From: Xanthostigma xanthostigma
Lineage: Eukaryota > Arthropoda > Insecta > Raphidioptera > Raphidiidae
NCBI GenBank assembly: GCA_963575645.1
Contig: OY754468.1
Location: 8,184,001 to 8,248,000 of the forward strand
Length of the DNA: 64,000 nt
Direction: 5' to 3'
Positions 1 through 11,639 of the stretch are shown here, piece after piece. The notes under the pieces are model-generated. The model was given only the letters and a program-made list of their open reading frames with translations. It had not been told where the DNA came from and did no database searches. The position numbers and the translations under genes are program-made. The first letter of the stretch is position 1. Each line of letters opens with the position of its first letter.

Positions 1-1
1 A

Positions 2-453
2 AAGGTAGGTTTACACGAGACGTGAGCCACGGGCGTATTTCACGATCGCGTGGCTCACGGTTTGTGTAAACAGACAATTCGTACTTCACGATCGTGGTAT
101 TATCGTCCACGAACCTGTCACGACCGGGTCGTGCAATATCAAACAATGTCAGATATTTCAGTCGTGAAAGCTCAATCGTGGTGTACTGTTTGTCTGATTA
201 TGTATATATCTTTTTATCATTTTGACTAAAAATACTTGTAATAAATTATTTTACTCATTTGAAAGTTATTTAATTATAATACATTTATTATTTTATTATT
301 ATATCAACAACATGAGTGTAAATAATGAGTGTAAATGTTAACGTGTAAACACCTTCACGATTCGTGAGACGCTTTTTGAAACCACGCTCGTGAGTCACAA
401 CTTACGCGATCGTGAAATACGCTCGTGGCTTACGTCTCGTGTAAACCTACCTT
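2..453. mobile_element. MITE with about 36-bp terminal inverted repeats
   Basis: The two ends are near-perfect inverted copies: left begins AAGGTAGGTTTACACGAGAC, right ends with its complement at about 453. The interior is full of short palindromes built on CACGATCGTG and on CGTGAGCCACG. It has no coding capacity. The target duplication cannot be checked because the left flank is the window edge. This is a non-autonomous DNA transposon by structure; the superfamily is not assigned. Confidence 0.8.
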
Positions 454-480
454 AAGACGTTATCACGTCAAAAAAAACAT
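454..480 (-). mobile_element. Terminal fragment of a second MITE family (GACGTGATAACGT end)
   Basis: On the minus strand this stretch matches, over about 27 nt, the left end of the element inserted at 34,241-34,448 (poly-T then GACGTGATAACGTC). It directly abuts the 2-453 element, so that element probably inserted into or beside this one. Only one end is present. Confidence 0.5.
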
Positions 481-904
481 CAAGAAAAGCTTGGATAATA
501 AATTGTGCATGATATCCTAACAAAAACCTACACCTCAGAAAAATTTAATGATAAGCATATATATTAATTAGTACTGTAAAAGTAACGAGAATTTGTGTAC
601 CCGTATGTATTCGTTACTTAAAGGACCAGTACCCGTTGCTTTCGTATCGTTACGTTACTCGTTACTTTTCATACGACATACATACTAACAACATCAAGCA
701 TGTACCATCGCATCGAGGCGCGTCGCATACGTGATACGATATGACTTCGTTCGTATAACCGCATCAAACGAGTCGAACTGTCATAGATGCGACAAATGCG
801 AGTAACGAAATGAATTTGTAAGTAACGATTCGTTACTTCGAGTCAGACGATGTACCCGTTACTCGGTAACGAATACATACGGTTTGTTACAGATCTAATA
901 TTAA

Positions 905-1204
905 TACATCAATTGTTACATAGTGGTAAGAGCACTGGACCACATTCGGGAGGTACCGGGTTCGAATCCCGACGGAGATGTGACTGGGACTTTTTCCTGC
1001 TGCCGTTCGTCGAGAAAAGGCAATTCCTGTACCGGCCATTTTGTTGAGGTTTTCCGTGGTTTCCCTCAATAATTCCAGATAAATATCGAGATGGTTCCTT
1101 ATTTAAGGCCATGGCCAATTACCTGTCAAACTCTTATGCGCAAAATTTGCCTACCTTATCCTAGTTTCGTAAAACAAATCCTTCATTCATTTATTGCTAT
1201 TGAT
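905..1204 (+). mobile_element. tRNA-headed SINE, copy 1 (5' truncated)
   Basis: A pol III A-box-like segment (TAGTGGTAAGAGC) is followed by a canonical B box (GGTTCGAATCC) at about 959-969. A body of about 230 bp follows, matching copy 2 at 33,078-33,385 in reverse orientation almost end to end. The 5' end is shorter than in copy 2, which carries a fuller tRNA-like head. No open frame of note is present. Pol III promoter function is inferred from the boxes only. Confidence 0.75.
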
Positions 1205-1316
1205 GAAGTTTAAAAATGTAGAAAATAAATGGATACAAGGAATAATTCAAATGTTGTTTTGCCGAAGTCTAAACTGATGTTGTTTAATAAGAGCGCCGAA
1301 TATTACGCCCTGAAAA

Positions 1317-2058
1317 TCTATACTAATATATAAAGCTGGAGAGTTTGTTTGTTTGTTTGGTTAAACGCGCTAATCTCAGAAACTACTGGTTCAATTAAAA
1401 AAAAAAATGTTTGTTAGATAGCCCATTTATTGAGGAAGGCTATAGGCTACATAATATCACAATCAATAGGAGAGGAGCATCAATGAAAAGTGTTGCAAAA
1501 TGTATCTCAAAAATAAGAGTCTATTCAGGTGAAATGCCCTAACTAAATATACCAATATTAGCGTTGTACGTTTACAAGCCCGACTGGCTCAGTCGGTAGC
1601 GCATGCGTCTGTTAATATCAGGGTCGTGGGTACAAACCCCACGTTGGGCGAAAATATTATTTTTTTTTATTTTCTACACTACTTTATTCTAAGGCTTACA
1701 TTTAATTTAATTTTAATTTTATTTACGACTAATTAAATTTAAATCTAATTAATAACTCATTTGAAAACTGTTATACCTAACTATTGGTACCTATATAAAA
1801 ATTATTTTCCTACAGAGTTTTCAATTAATTTTTTATTATATTTTATTAATTACAGTAATTATTGATTTAAAAGAAATTTATTACTTAAAAAAACTATAAA
1901 TACTGCTTTTTATCGACAAAAACTTTTGAACGGTAACTCCGATCATCAAATTTGGACACAACATTCATCGCGGTAAACTAAGATGAATGTGCGTACTCAT
2001 GTCCCTCCCTTCCCCATTTGTTCTTTTGCACCCGGGTGAAACCGGGCGGAACCGCTAG
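1317..2058 (+). mobile_element. Non-autonomous Helitron carrying a tRNA-Lys-like segment, copy 1
   Basis: It starts with TCTATACTAATATATAAAG and ends with a short hairpin (GCGG/CCGC) followed by CTAG, lying between A and T. This is the Helitron signature: 5' TC, 3' hairpin plus CTAR, insertion between A and T, no target duplication. Copies at 15,951-16,682, 31,695-32,313 and 44,936-45,254 share both ends. It has no Rep/helicase gene. A tRNA-like sequence occupies 1578-1650. Confidence 0.85.
1578..1650 (+). pseudogene. tRNA-Lys-derived pseudogene inside a Helitron
   Basis: A cloverleaf-length sequence with matching acceptor arms (GCCCGAC / GTTGGGC), D-arm GGCTCAGTCGGTAGCG and a T-arm. The best-matching relative in the window (16,200-16,272) has a CTT (Lys) anticodon, but here the loop reads CTGTTAA (GTT). 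The T-loop has a substitution (GGTACAA instead of GGTTCGA), and the anticodon stem is poorly paired. It is therefore a decayed passenger, not a functional tRNA gene. Confidence 0.7.
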
Positions 2059-2280
2059 TGTTCAATAAATAGCCAAACAATTTCAAAAATTTAAATATTT
2101 CGAAATTTAAAAGAGAATTGAAGACTCTCCTTTTTAAACAATGTCTGTATAAGGTAGATGATTTTGTTGTTAATGAGTTGTAAACACAAATTATTTTTCT
2201 TTTGACGAATCCTATACATTGTTCCTATGTCTTTGGATCAATAAATTCTAATTTCCAAGTTTCGTTCCAAAATATGATTT

Positions 2281-2465
2281 GAAGGAGATTTATTTGGTTG
2301 AGGAACAATAGAAATAAGCTTTACCAAAGTATCGCTTGTGGCCAACGTTTCGAAAATTATATTTTCAACCTTAGGGCCTCATATAATTTCGAAACTTTGG
2401 CCACAAGCGATACTTTGGTGAAGCTTATTTCTATTGTTCCTCAACCAAATAAATCTCCTAATTCT
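2281..2465. repeat. Palindromic repeat related to Penelope-type terminal repeats
   Basis: Two arms of about 75 bp (2285-2360 and 2385-2460) are inverted copies of each other around a short loop. The arm motif (CGAAAC.TTGGCCACAAGCGATACT) recurs at 30,866-30,895 next to a hammerhead-like core. The open frame across the palindrome is a by-product of the repeat. Confidence 0.65.
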
Positions 2466-2579
2466 AATTCTATATTAACCAGGGAAAATATTACGAAATT
2501 ACGAAAAGGGATTTATGACCTAAATTATTTAAATACCCCGCTTGTTGATAATAATAAAATTAATATTTGAAAGCTTCAT

Positions 2580-3330
2580 TCAATTAAAAAGTAGCGAATC
2601 AGTATACACACGGAAAATCGAAGTTCTACTGTATTTTGTCAACAACATACAATTAAGTATTTCGAATTTGTATTTGAGTTTATAATACTAATTATTACCA
2701 ACTTTTGAATAACTCGGTAGCTCATTAAAAGAAACAAAATGATTGTCAAAATTGTTTATAAACTGTATTAATTAGTCAGAATTACGAATATATGAACAAA
2801 CATAAATAAATTAAGTTTGATATAAAATAAAAAAATCATTTAATTATTACGGTTCTTTTTTGCAAATTTAGTTTATGTACCTAGTTTATAATGCATTATT
2901 TTATAACAAACTTTAAAAGTCACACGCGTCATGAGAACATTACAATCGAGATACATACTACATTTTTTGCAAGCATCGTCTATAAAATAGTTGATTTTCA
3001 CACCATAATGACTACATATTTTACGTGCATAAAATAAAAGTGTACATGTATCTAGTTTGTAATGCATTATTTTATGTACCAGTGTGACATTATGTTAAAA
3101 CGATCGATTGACGAGTTTCAATAGTGACACGAGTCATAAAAGCTTTACAATCGAGATGCACTGTTTTATGCACGTATGTATCTCCTATGATATACCTGAT
3201 TTTCACATCATAATAACTATATCTATACAAATAAACAAAATTGAAGTGTCTGTTTGTAATGTCAAAATAACAGCGTTTTACTAAACACATATTGAAAGTA
3301 TATACCTATATGATACTTACAACAAAAAAA
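2580..3330. other. Intergenic stretch, no gene seen
   Basis: AT-rich sequence. Two imperfect repeats of about 200 bp, at about 2870-3070 and 3090-3290, share phrases such as GTCATxAxAxCxTTACAATCGAGATxCA and TGTTTATGTACC. They look like an old tandem duplication. The short open frames follow this repeat and have no recognisable protein content. Confidence 0.4.
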
Positions 3331-3339
3331 CAATTTTTA

Positions 3340-3653
3340 TAATTTTTGTCTGTCTATCTGTTTGTTCCGGTTAATCCCCGAAACGACTGGACCGATTTTT
3401 CCATTTTGACGGGATGTTATAAGGATTAGCTTATGCTACTTTTAGTTTTAAAAAAGAAATAGGGTTCAGCAAAAAAAAAAACGATTTTTAAAATATTTGT
3501 CTGTCTGTTTGTTACAGCTAATCGCCGAAACGACTGAACCGATTTTGACGGGACTTTTACTGGCAGATAGCTGATAACTTGGGCTACTTTTATATTAGAA
3601 AAGAATTAGAGTTACTCGCAAAAAAATTTATTCCACGCGAATGAAGCCGCCGG
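3340..3653 (+). mobile_element. Helitron-like 3' fragment (second family)
   Basis: The segment contains duplicated phrases (GTCTGTCTGTTTGTT..., CGAAACGACTG.ACCGATTTT) at about 3348-3410 and 3498-3550. It ends with GAAGCCGCCGGTAATAGCTAG followed by T, resembling a Helitron 3' end (short GC hairpin plus CTAG|T). No matching 5' TC end was identified, so the left limit is approximate. Confidence 0.45.
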
Positions 3654-3939
3654 TAATAGCTAGTTTGTAATATTTATTACAGTTCACGTTCGGCCATATT
3701 GGTATCTATGTGAACTGTTCAGCGCCTACTTTGCTTCTCCGTCGCTCATGTGGATTTAAATGGCAACTGACAGAGATATAACGATTGAATTGGTAAAATT
3801 GCATTACTAGTGCAAGAAAAGGTGATTTTAATACCGCTGTACAGGTATGAAAAGCAGCTATTTTTGAAGGGATTTTGCGAAAAAATTTACGTCGAGGGTT
3901 CCTTTTTCTAGTTCAATCTAGAGCCTCGTTCCTTTTATC

Positions 3940-4575
3940 TAAACCGCTGTCTTCGTTAAATACATCCCAGCCAATTAGGCAACGGGACCATTCCAACTTC
4001 AAAATGTTGACATTTGATATGGTATAATAAAGAAAATAAAATTTCTGATATCGCTTGAAGTGACACGGGTAATGGCTAGTATTCAATATAATATTTACAA
4101 TTCGTTGCCATGGTAATAATATTTTCCACGCCATGTAAAACAAAAGAACAGCTAATTTTTTTTATTTTCAAAATATTTCTGAAACTAAAATTTATAAAAA
4201 AAATGTTTTAACAAAACTTTCTTGTAAGAATAAATAGAATAATAAACCGTTATGAAAAGTATACCACTATTATATAAAAAACACCGTTTATAGCATATAT
4301 CTCTTCTGCGCTTGCGCCGATTTTCTCCAAAAATAATAGGGCTCTTCATATTTGCATACCAAACATCCTCCCAAAATTTGGTTACAATCCGCTCATCTGT
4401 TTGACCAGAATCGTGCTCACAGACTAACAGACGCACAGAGTTTTTCCAAAAATATATTTTTTTGGATTTTGGTGACCTCAAAACGAAAAGATATTGTAAA
4501 ATTTTAAAAAGTGATGTTTGTCCTAAACAAGTACCATTCCCGACTTGTGGGTTGGAATGATAAAAATGCAAATAA
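3940..4575 (+). repeat. Dispersed repeat family A, copy 1
   Basis: An element of about 640 bp with two recognisable halves. The first contains GACCATTCCAACTTCAAAAT and CAGCT.ATTTTTTTTATTTTCAAAATATTTC; the second runs from TATATCTCTTCTGCGC to AAGTACCATTCCC. Other copies lie at 5575-6135 (halves in the other order), 48,760-50,115 (reverse, split by an insertion) and 51,050-51,695 (truncated by the virus). Conceptual translation of the minus strand gives a shared phrase (FWEDVWYAN.KSPI.FGENRR), but frames are broken and I do not recognise a protein family. Confidence 0.7.
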
Positions 4576-4717
4576 GATAAGAAAAAATTAAAAATACAAC
4601 TACTATTTGCTACGTAGTGTTTAAAAAATTCCCCCACCCATTGATATTAATTCATTAATAAAAAATTCTGGCACACTACGTGTGTTCGTTAATACAATAG
4701 AAATAAAAATAATATCG

Positions 4718-4810
4718 GCCGTTGTGAATGGCACATCCGGCGCTAAAACCAGAGTTTTCGGGTTCGAGACCTGACAGTGACATGAAAACACCCGCCTTAG
4801 AAAAAAGTCT
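4718..4810 (+). repeat. Possible degenerate tRNA-like/SINE fragment
   Basis: A single B-box-like GGTTCGAGACC occurs at about 4760 with a loose A-box-like segment 40 bp upstream. No second copy was seen in the window. Weak evidence. Confidence 0.25.
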
Positions 4811-4819
4811 CATCGCGTT

Positions 4820-5500
4820 ATTTTTTTAAGCGTGCAAAGTGACGTCGCCGCAAAAAAACGTAACACCTAAACAAAACAAATTTGAAAACTTACCGCCCTT
4901 GGCGTAACAGGTCCAACAAACAATACGCCAGCAACAATGAATGTCATTAACGATAAACAACGAGCGCGCCGTTTTTGTTTTGTCACCGCCTCCCACGACA
5001 TTGTTTTGTCTACGACGACGACAACAACAACAACAGTCTTGTATAGTAGGTATAGCAAGTGTTAGCGACAATATACAATTATTACACCGATAGCTGTTAG
5101 TTATATAACAGCAACGTCCGTTAGCCGCGACTGCTTCTTACAGAATACACCGTTGTCCTGTGACGAAACGCAAAAGCTTCCAAGCACGACAGCGTTCGTA
5201 TAACGACCACGTTTCGATATATACATATGCTGGCGCCGGCACACTCTACTAGGTACACAGTCAACTGTCTGTTTGTGGAGGCGCATGCGTATTGATCAAT
5301 AAACGGAAACGAGTTGTGTTTTTGTTGCTGAACCGAAACTGTAATCATATATCGATAGAGTTCACAATATGATCAGAAATTTAGCAGTGGTCTTCAGTTA
5401 TATCACAATCGTAATAGACCAAGATCCCGAAGCCGCCAGACTTACGTCATTTTAGTACATACTGCTAAGATTTTATCAATAAATGTGTAATACTTACAGT
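4820..5500. other. Intergenic stretch, no gene seen
   Basis: Mixed-composition sequence with a short run of GAC/CAA triplets at about 5010-5035. The overlapping minus-strand frames here are low-complexity (poly-Cys/Val from the triplets) and resemble no known protein. Confidence 0.4.
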
Positions 5501-5502
5501 AT

Positions 5503-6135
5503 AACCTATTTATAACGAATCAAGGGACCGAGCATTTTTTTTCGTTATAAAGTTTCCGTTATATAGAGAACCGTTACAGTATATATCTCTTCTGCGCATG
5601 CGCCGATTTTCCCCAAAAACAATAGGGCTCTTTATATTTGCATACCAAACATCTTCCCAAAATTTGGTTTCAATCCGCTCATCCGTTTGAGCTGTATCGT
5701 GTTCAAAAACAAACAGACTAACAGACACACAGACTAACAGACGCACAGAGTTTTTCCAAAAATATGTTTTTTGAATTTGGGGGACCTCAAAACGGAAAGA
5801 TATTGTAAAATTTTTGAAAAGTGATTTTTGACTTAAACAAGTACCATTCCACACTTGTGGGTTGGAATGGTAAAATTCCAGTCAATTGGGCGACGGGACA
5901 ATTCCAACTTCAAAATTTTGACATTTGATATATAAAGAAAATAAAATTTCTAAAATCGCGTGAGGTGACGCGTATTCAATGTGAAATTTGCTCCTACATA
6001 ATTGTTTCACGTCATGTAAAATTATTCAAAGCATGCTTAACTAGTTTATTTCTGACAGATCTACAAACCAAAAGAACAGCTGATTTTTTTTTTATTTTCA
6101 AAATATTTCGAAAACTTAATTATCAAAAACTAAAC
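5503..6135 (+). repeat. Family A repeat, copy 2, with a pogo/Tigger-like end
   Basis: 5575-5872 matches the second half and 5873-6135 the first half of family A, so here the halves are in the opposite order to copy 1. This suggests family A was once tandem. Just upstream, 5503-5575 contains CAGTATAACCTATTTATAACG and its inverted counterpart, a pattern reminiscent of pogo/Tigger-type termini. Confidence 0.6.
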
Positions 6136-6169
6136 AAAAATTTTCTAACGACTATTCGTGTTTAAATCT

Positions 6170-7750
6170 TTGAAAATAATGAATTCACGTGTTTAGTACT
6201 ACTAAGAACCTTTTTTGTGGGAAATTTAATTCTCTACAAAATGTTGCTATCAAAAATTCTATCAGTTATCACCCGGTTTACGCTGTTCACAGGTTTGATC
6301 TAGGAAGCTGAAATTTTGGAAGATTTTTTTAGGTCCAATGCTAAAGCATTAACCAATGTGACCGAAAATAAAAAAGTAAACTCCCTACTATACACATTCT
6401 TTCGTTAGGCGTACTTTCTCCGATCATAGTACCTATATTATGTCATAACTGAATACTTGTGGTGGAAGAGCCGGGCTTTTATACATGGCCGTTATAAGTC
6501 ACTTATATTTCACATGGTTTAACCAGACCTTTCAAAAAGGGTTCAGGCACAGTCAAAGAACGTTAAATTATTATTAGATTCGAATAAAAAAGCCACCATT
6601 TGATTTCAAGTCTAATAAAAAAATATAAATTTAAAGAAATGCTAACCTAACACCTTTACTTCCACCACAAACCAGTGACAAAAATGAACGTACCTAATAT
6701 TATTTTCTCGAGAATTTTTGTAGATTTGTCAGACAGCAAACGTACTGAAATGACCCGAATAGGTTCGAAACGGCACGGAAATTAAACGAAGACACTCTTA
6801 CTATTTATATCGAAGCAATTCCGACTCGGAACACTGATTTAGTTAATTTTCGTTTATTTTTACGCATCCTAAAAGTGTGGATTGTTGTGCTCCGTTTCGA
6901 GTTGATTCACTGTGTTTCCTACTTTACATTCAATATAAAAAATTAAAATTATAATATGCGCGTGACTCTCGCGCGTTAGAAGTGCAACTTCTTAGGTTCT
7001 AGCCTTCCGTGACGATTTTGTTGGTTCAGAATTAGGAAATCGTTATGTGGAATTTGTTACAGTGGCTAGAAAAAATGGCTACGTATACATACTATACGCT
7101 CTGCGCATGCGTGTGAGTGTGTATGATGCTTTGACAGAGACAGTAGAAACGATTCTCCCACTATTTCCTCTCAACTGCCGGTTGAACTCGGAGAAGGGGA
7201 AGCGTTTCATTTTTCGTCTGATTCTACCGCGTTTAAAGAAGTTTCACTAAAAAAAAACTAAAATTTTCATTGAGCCTTATTTAAATAAAAATGAAAAAAT
7301 TGATTTATTCGCATCGAAAATATATTCTTTAAATGGGTAAAAATTGATTCAGAATTTTTTTTAGTCAATCTAGAACAAACTGATGTATACGAACTAAAAT
7401 CAAAAAACAGCAACGCCTTGATGGAATTTGATAAATGGGGTGTCGATTGATTCGTTATAATCTCAAGAGTGACACTGGATGTATGACGTCACGTAAAATT
7501 AAATATCGCGGACGCTAGACGTTATTTTGTCAGTACGCGAAAAACACCTTTTTATGTAGGGTATTAAATGAAACGGCTTGATGAGTCAATTTAAAAAATA
7601 TGCATATATTAAGGGAACGAGATTAAAGTAAAAATACTTTTTAAATAAGCAAAAACCCAGCTGCGTAAAAATGACTACCTAAAGGGAAAAAAACGAGTGT
7701 GCTTTAGACCACACGACTGAAGTAAAACTTCCGTTCGTTCATTATAATAA
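6170..7750. other. Intergenic stretch, no gene seen
   Basis: No protein-coding signal on either strand. A 67-residue plus-strand frame at 7047-7250 has no recognisable content. The sequence AAAGAAGTTTCACT near 7235 echoes family C repeats. Nothing else supported. Confidence 0.4.
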
Positions 7751-8092
7751 TTATTTAATTGAAAACACTGTAGGATAATTATTTTTATATACCTAGGTAC
7801 CTATAGTTATAACAGTTTTCAAATGAGCTATTAATTAGATTTATTTAATTTTAATTAGTCGTAAATAAAATTAAAATAAATTTAAATGTAAACCTTAGAA
7901 GAAATCAATGTAGAAAATGAAAAAAAAATTAAAAATATATTCGCCAAACGTGGGGCTCGAACCCACGACCCTGATATTAACAGTCGCATACTCTACCGAC
8001 TGACCTAGCTGGGCTTATGAATGTACGACCTAATATTGATATATGCAGTTATGGCATTTCACCTGAATAAAAGCTATTTTTGATATAATATA
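7740..8092 (-). mobile_element. Truncated Helitron with tRNA-like passenger, copy 5
   Basis: The interior matches the reverse complement of the 1317-2058 Helitron, including the segment around AATTAGTCGTAAATAAAAT and the tRNA-like region 7943-8014. Neither the TC start nor the CTAG end is preserved. The tRNA-like anticodon loop reads CTGTTAA on the minus strand and the acceptor stem is mismatched. Confidence 0.65.
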
Positions 8093-8129
8093 CGAAACGT
8101 AACTCTCTCTCTTTCTATCTTCACTAACT

Positions 8130-8255
8130 TATATCTCCCTCTCAACTTCCGTTCGCCTCGCCCGATCACAGTTTCCGTAAATCTTTCGTCACGCATTTAC
8201 CAGCTTATTCCCCAAGTCAAGCGTGCGTAAAGAAGTTTTACTTCAAAAATAAAAA
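8130..8255 (+). repeat. Dispersed repeat family C, copy 1
   Basis: Contains the phrases CGCCTCGCCCGATCACA, CGTCACGCATT.ACCAGCT and CCCCAAGTCAAGCGTGCGTA followed by AAGAAGTTTTACTT. The same block is found reversed at 13,205-13,340 and direct at 40,140-40,235. No termini or target duplication could be defined. Confidence 0.65.
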
Positions 8256-9000
8256 TAAATGACTTTAAGAAAACAAAAGCCCATCACACAAATGAAACTA
8301 ACTAAAAGGAATAAAACAAGTCGGAAAATCTCAATACGTAGAAGCTGGGAATCTAATTTTACCTTTCTTTTATTTTTGAATGGGTCCCCACTTGCTCAGT
8401 TTTGAAGTTTGCTAACTTATTTTCTTCCTTTTAGCTAGTCTTATTTTTGTGCTGTCGGGTTTTTTGGTTTGTATAGTAAATGGGTAAAGCAGAAAAGTTT
8501 CCACGATAGCCCTTTAAATAAAACAAAAATTTAAATTTCGTCATTTTCTAGTTATATTAAAGGACTCTAGAAGCAATTAAAGTATAGAAACAGAAGCAGT
8601 AGGTTCGTTTACAGTTTTTTATCATATTTACAGATACTTGGTGTGAAACTGGGATATGTGACCTAAGACAGGTAGTGTCATCTGTTGTAAAACAAACGCA
8701 CTTAAACGTTTGTTTTGTAAATACAGCTGCAACAAAGCGTTCGATTACAGATTGGTATAAAGATAAATATGTACTAATTGCTTTCTTATTGTGGCATTCT
8801 ATCTAGCCTAGTCAAGAAGTGAGATTCATGAGAAAAATATATCTCCAACAAAAAATATGAGCAATAGCTTATTCGATAAAGTCCCACTCCCAGAATTCTA
8901 TCTCTATTATTTATAGTTTTAATTTAACGTTGAAAATAGGGGTTCGCGCGGCCGTTACAGCTCGAGCGCAACGCCCTGTTGAGAGAGTACAACACATAAA
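8256..9000. other. Intergenic stretch, no gene seen
   Basis: AT-rich, with no open frame of coding character and no clear repeat partner within the window. Confidence 0.4.
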
Positions 9001-9009
9001 ATAATTTTT

Positions 9010-9345
9010 CTTCATACCTCGATCAAAAGTACGTACTTTCGTCCCTTATAGCAGGGACGAAAGTTTGACATTTCCTCCCTGTTATTTATTATATTAAATG
9101 ACAGCGGTAAACCTAGTTACGAGTATAAATACGCATGAGAAATTTTTTCCTCCCGCCGTTCTCACTAGGAGTAAATGTCAAACTTTCGTCCCTGCTGACG
9201 AAAGTACGTACTTTCGAGCGGATATGAAGAAAAATCGTATACACCACACGAACCTTAAAAGTTGAAATCTCGCCGAGGGCATCATGACGCGCAGGGCCGA
9301 GATTTCAACTTTTAAGGCTCGTGTGGTGTAATATACTATTTTTAT
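9010..9345. mobile_element. Dispersed hairpin element family B, copy 1
   Basis: Two nested inverted repeats: one built on GTACGTACTTTCGTC...AGGGACGAAAGTTTGACATT (about 9030-9215) and one on CACACGA.CCTTAAAAGTTGAAATCTCG (about 9243-9328). Related arrangements are at 38,686-39,125 and, reversed, 40,716-41,150. It ends in GTGTAATATACTATTT, as the 39-kb copy does. No coding capacity. Confidence 0.65.
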
Positions 9346-10040
9346 AGTATTAAAGAGTATTAAAGAACAATTTAAAAATTTGAATAAGTTATGGTGTCAT
9401 CTTAACACTTAAAAGTATAAAATTCCGTTGAATTATTTTATTTATTTTTAAAAAAGTGAGTCTATTGTTAACTAAATAATTTTTTTCGAAGAACCGTCTC
9501 CAATTAAAAACAACAAAAAATGTTTAAATAATTGGCGTATGAATATTTTGCTTCATGAAACCTTTTTTACATATTATATACTTAACAAGATTACGTCATA
9601 TAAATATTTAAAAGTCATTTATTTTGTTTATTATAAATTTTTGTTAACTTTAAAAAATTAGAATATACAAAATAAATAATTTTTAAGAGCTTTTATAACG
9701 TGATCTTGTTAATCCTTTTGCAGTGAAATCTATAATATGTGCATACTATTTATATACAAACAATTACGATAGAAAAGACCCAATACTTGTAGAACGGCTA
9801 ATTGAAGGCGAATTCTGTACACTGTTTTCAAAATCGCGAGAATATGAAGAAAATTTGTTGGTTACATTTTGTTTGTACTGTACAAAAGTATGTACGCGCG
9901 TACCTACTCGTTCAGCGTCGTACTAAAGCCGTTCATATTGTAACGAATCAAAGCGTCTGGTCTATAGCTAATGAATATGCTAGGGTTTGTTTAATGGAGA
10001 AACCAGGGAAACAAGAAAAACAGTAGTTTAGTTTGGAAAA
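9346..10040. other. Intergenic stretch, no convincing gene
   Basis: Short overlapping plus-strand frames at 9723-10,026 contain no recognised motif and have no supporting signals. The rest is AT-rich. Confidence 0.35.
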
Positions 10041-10050
10041 GAATAAAAAT

Positions 10051-10200
10051 ATGACAGGAGTGAAAATAAATAATACAGTAATGAATAAAGAAATAAAGAG
10101 TGATAAATAAAGAGTGATAAATAAAGAGTGATAAGTGCAGAAATAAATAGTGATGTATAAAAAAATATGACAGGAGTGAAAATAAACAATACAGTGGATA
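10051..10200. repeat. Short tandem repeat within a direct duplication
   Basis: A 14-bp unit, AAATAAAGAGTGAT, is repeated about three to four times at about 10,092-10,135. It is flanked by two copies of ATATGACAGGAGTGAAAATA at about 10,049 and 10,164. Confidence 0.75.
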
Positions 10201-10503
10201 ACAATAAACAATAATTGCTGAAGGGTTGTATTAGAGTATATATACCGTTGTTCTGCATATATAAAAAAAATAAAAGAAAGATTTTTATACAAATTGCTCT
10301 ACAGTTTTGTTACAATGTATTTTCATGGATCGTCGGTCGACTGACGCAATTCAACCAGCGAGCTCGACCTACGATTCCCGTCAGCACGACATAGCTATAC
10401 GCGCGTAGCAAATTGTCAGCAACGTGTAATACACTTGCATTTATATAGCTACGCTCGACCGACGTACGCGTTGACCATCGGTCGAGCACTGTTTCCAGCC
10501 TAA

Positions 10504-11291
10504 TAGGCCCCACTCACGATCACACTTCATGCAACAGTTCAGTGTTCAAACTTATAGTTCAGTGAAGCATGATAGTGTGTGGGACAAATAAACACTGAAA
10601 CCAACACTGAAGTCAAGCATGAACTCATCAAATGCATCTTGATTTTTGAACGACTTCAGTGTTCAGTGTTCAAGTAAACTGTTGTGTGTGTGGGTGTTTT
10701 TCAGTTCAGTTTTTGGAGTTCTGTGTTTTGTACAACTAGAAGCCAAAAATCTCAATGTTGCTGCCTTTCTTGTGCAGAAATAGATTTTCACATATTTGTG
10801 TCCTGGTTCTTAATAAATAGGGTAACTAATTCCAGTAAATAATTGTAAGTTAATTCATTCATTCGTAAATAATTATTGCAATCAAGCGGCTCAAGATGTA
10901 ATTCATTAATCAAATAAACATGACTTCTTGAATCACGCATTTCTAACCAATTTTTCACCCATATTCTTCTTTTTTTTTCTTATTTCTCTGTTTTAAATAC
11001 AATCCCATAGCTCTGAACAGCCAATCCTCACCATTTAAATTACTCATTTAGTTCTTATTAATGAACTATACTCTATAGTATAATATTATAGTGTGTATAT
11101 AATATAATATATCTTATGTATCTATACTCGACGAGTGTATGCCAACAACTGAACCAAACTGAACACAAAAAATTTAAAAAACTGAGCAGTTTGCATGAAC
11201 TGTGTGTGGTGCCAGTCAGTCTTTCGATTAATCTGTCCAACTTCACTGAACACTGAACTGTGGCATGAAGTTTGATCGTGAGTGGGGCCTA
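10504..11291. mobile_element. PIF/Harbinger-type MITE with TAA target duplication
   Basis: Ends are inverted copies: TAGGCCCCACTCACGATCA at the left and its complement at the right, continuing with TTCATGC and CAGTTCAGTGTTCA over more than 40 bp. The flanking trinucleotide TAA is present on both sides (10,501-10,503 and 11,292-11,294). A 3-bp TWA duplication is the hallmark of PIF/Harbinger elements. The interior is non-coding, AT-rich and contains further CAGTGTTCA repeats. Confidence 0.75.
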
Positions 11292-11639
11292 TAAGGCTTG
11301 AGTCATTTCAGCGCTTTAAGCTGCGTAGTTTTAGAATTACGTCGTTTGACCAGAGACGTTACGTCTGCTTCATAGGAACGTTCTATTTCACCGGTTAAGC
11401 TTGATCGATATAATATTTCCTCGACTTACCCCATAGAACAAGCAGCTTCTCTTTCTTTCTTTTGGCAAATATTACTCTGTCTCTACAAATGCTCTGGCTA
11501 CCGAATTACTTCCTACCCTCTCACTAAAGTTTACAAACAATGTATACGGTTGTAGCATCCATTGAAATTGAATGAATGAATGAATAAATTAGAGGTTATA
11601 GCTTAATAGCCCATTATACACGTCGTCCTTAATGAATTT

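Noticed and set aside
4185-5854. Two minus-strand frames (150 and 114 codons) sharing the FWEDVWYAN phrase
   Set aside because: They are conceptual translations of the dispersed repeat family A, differing by indels. Similarity reflects shared repeat ancestry, not a conserved protein.
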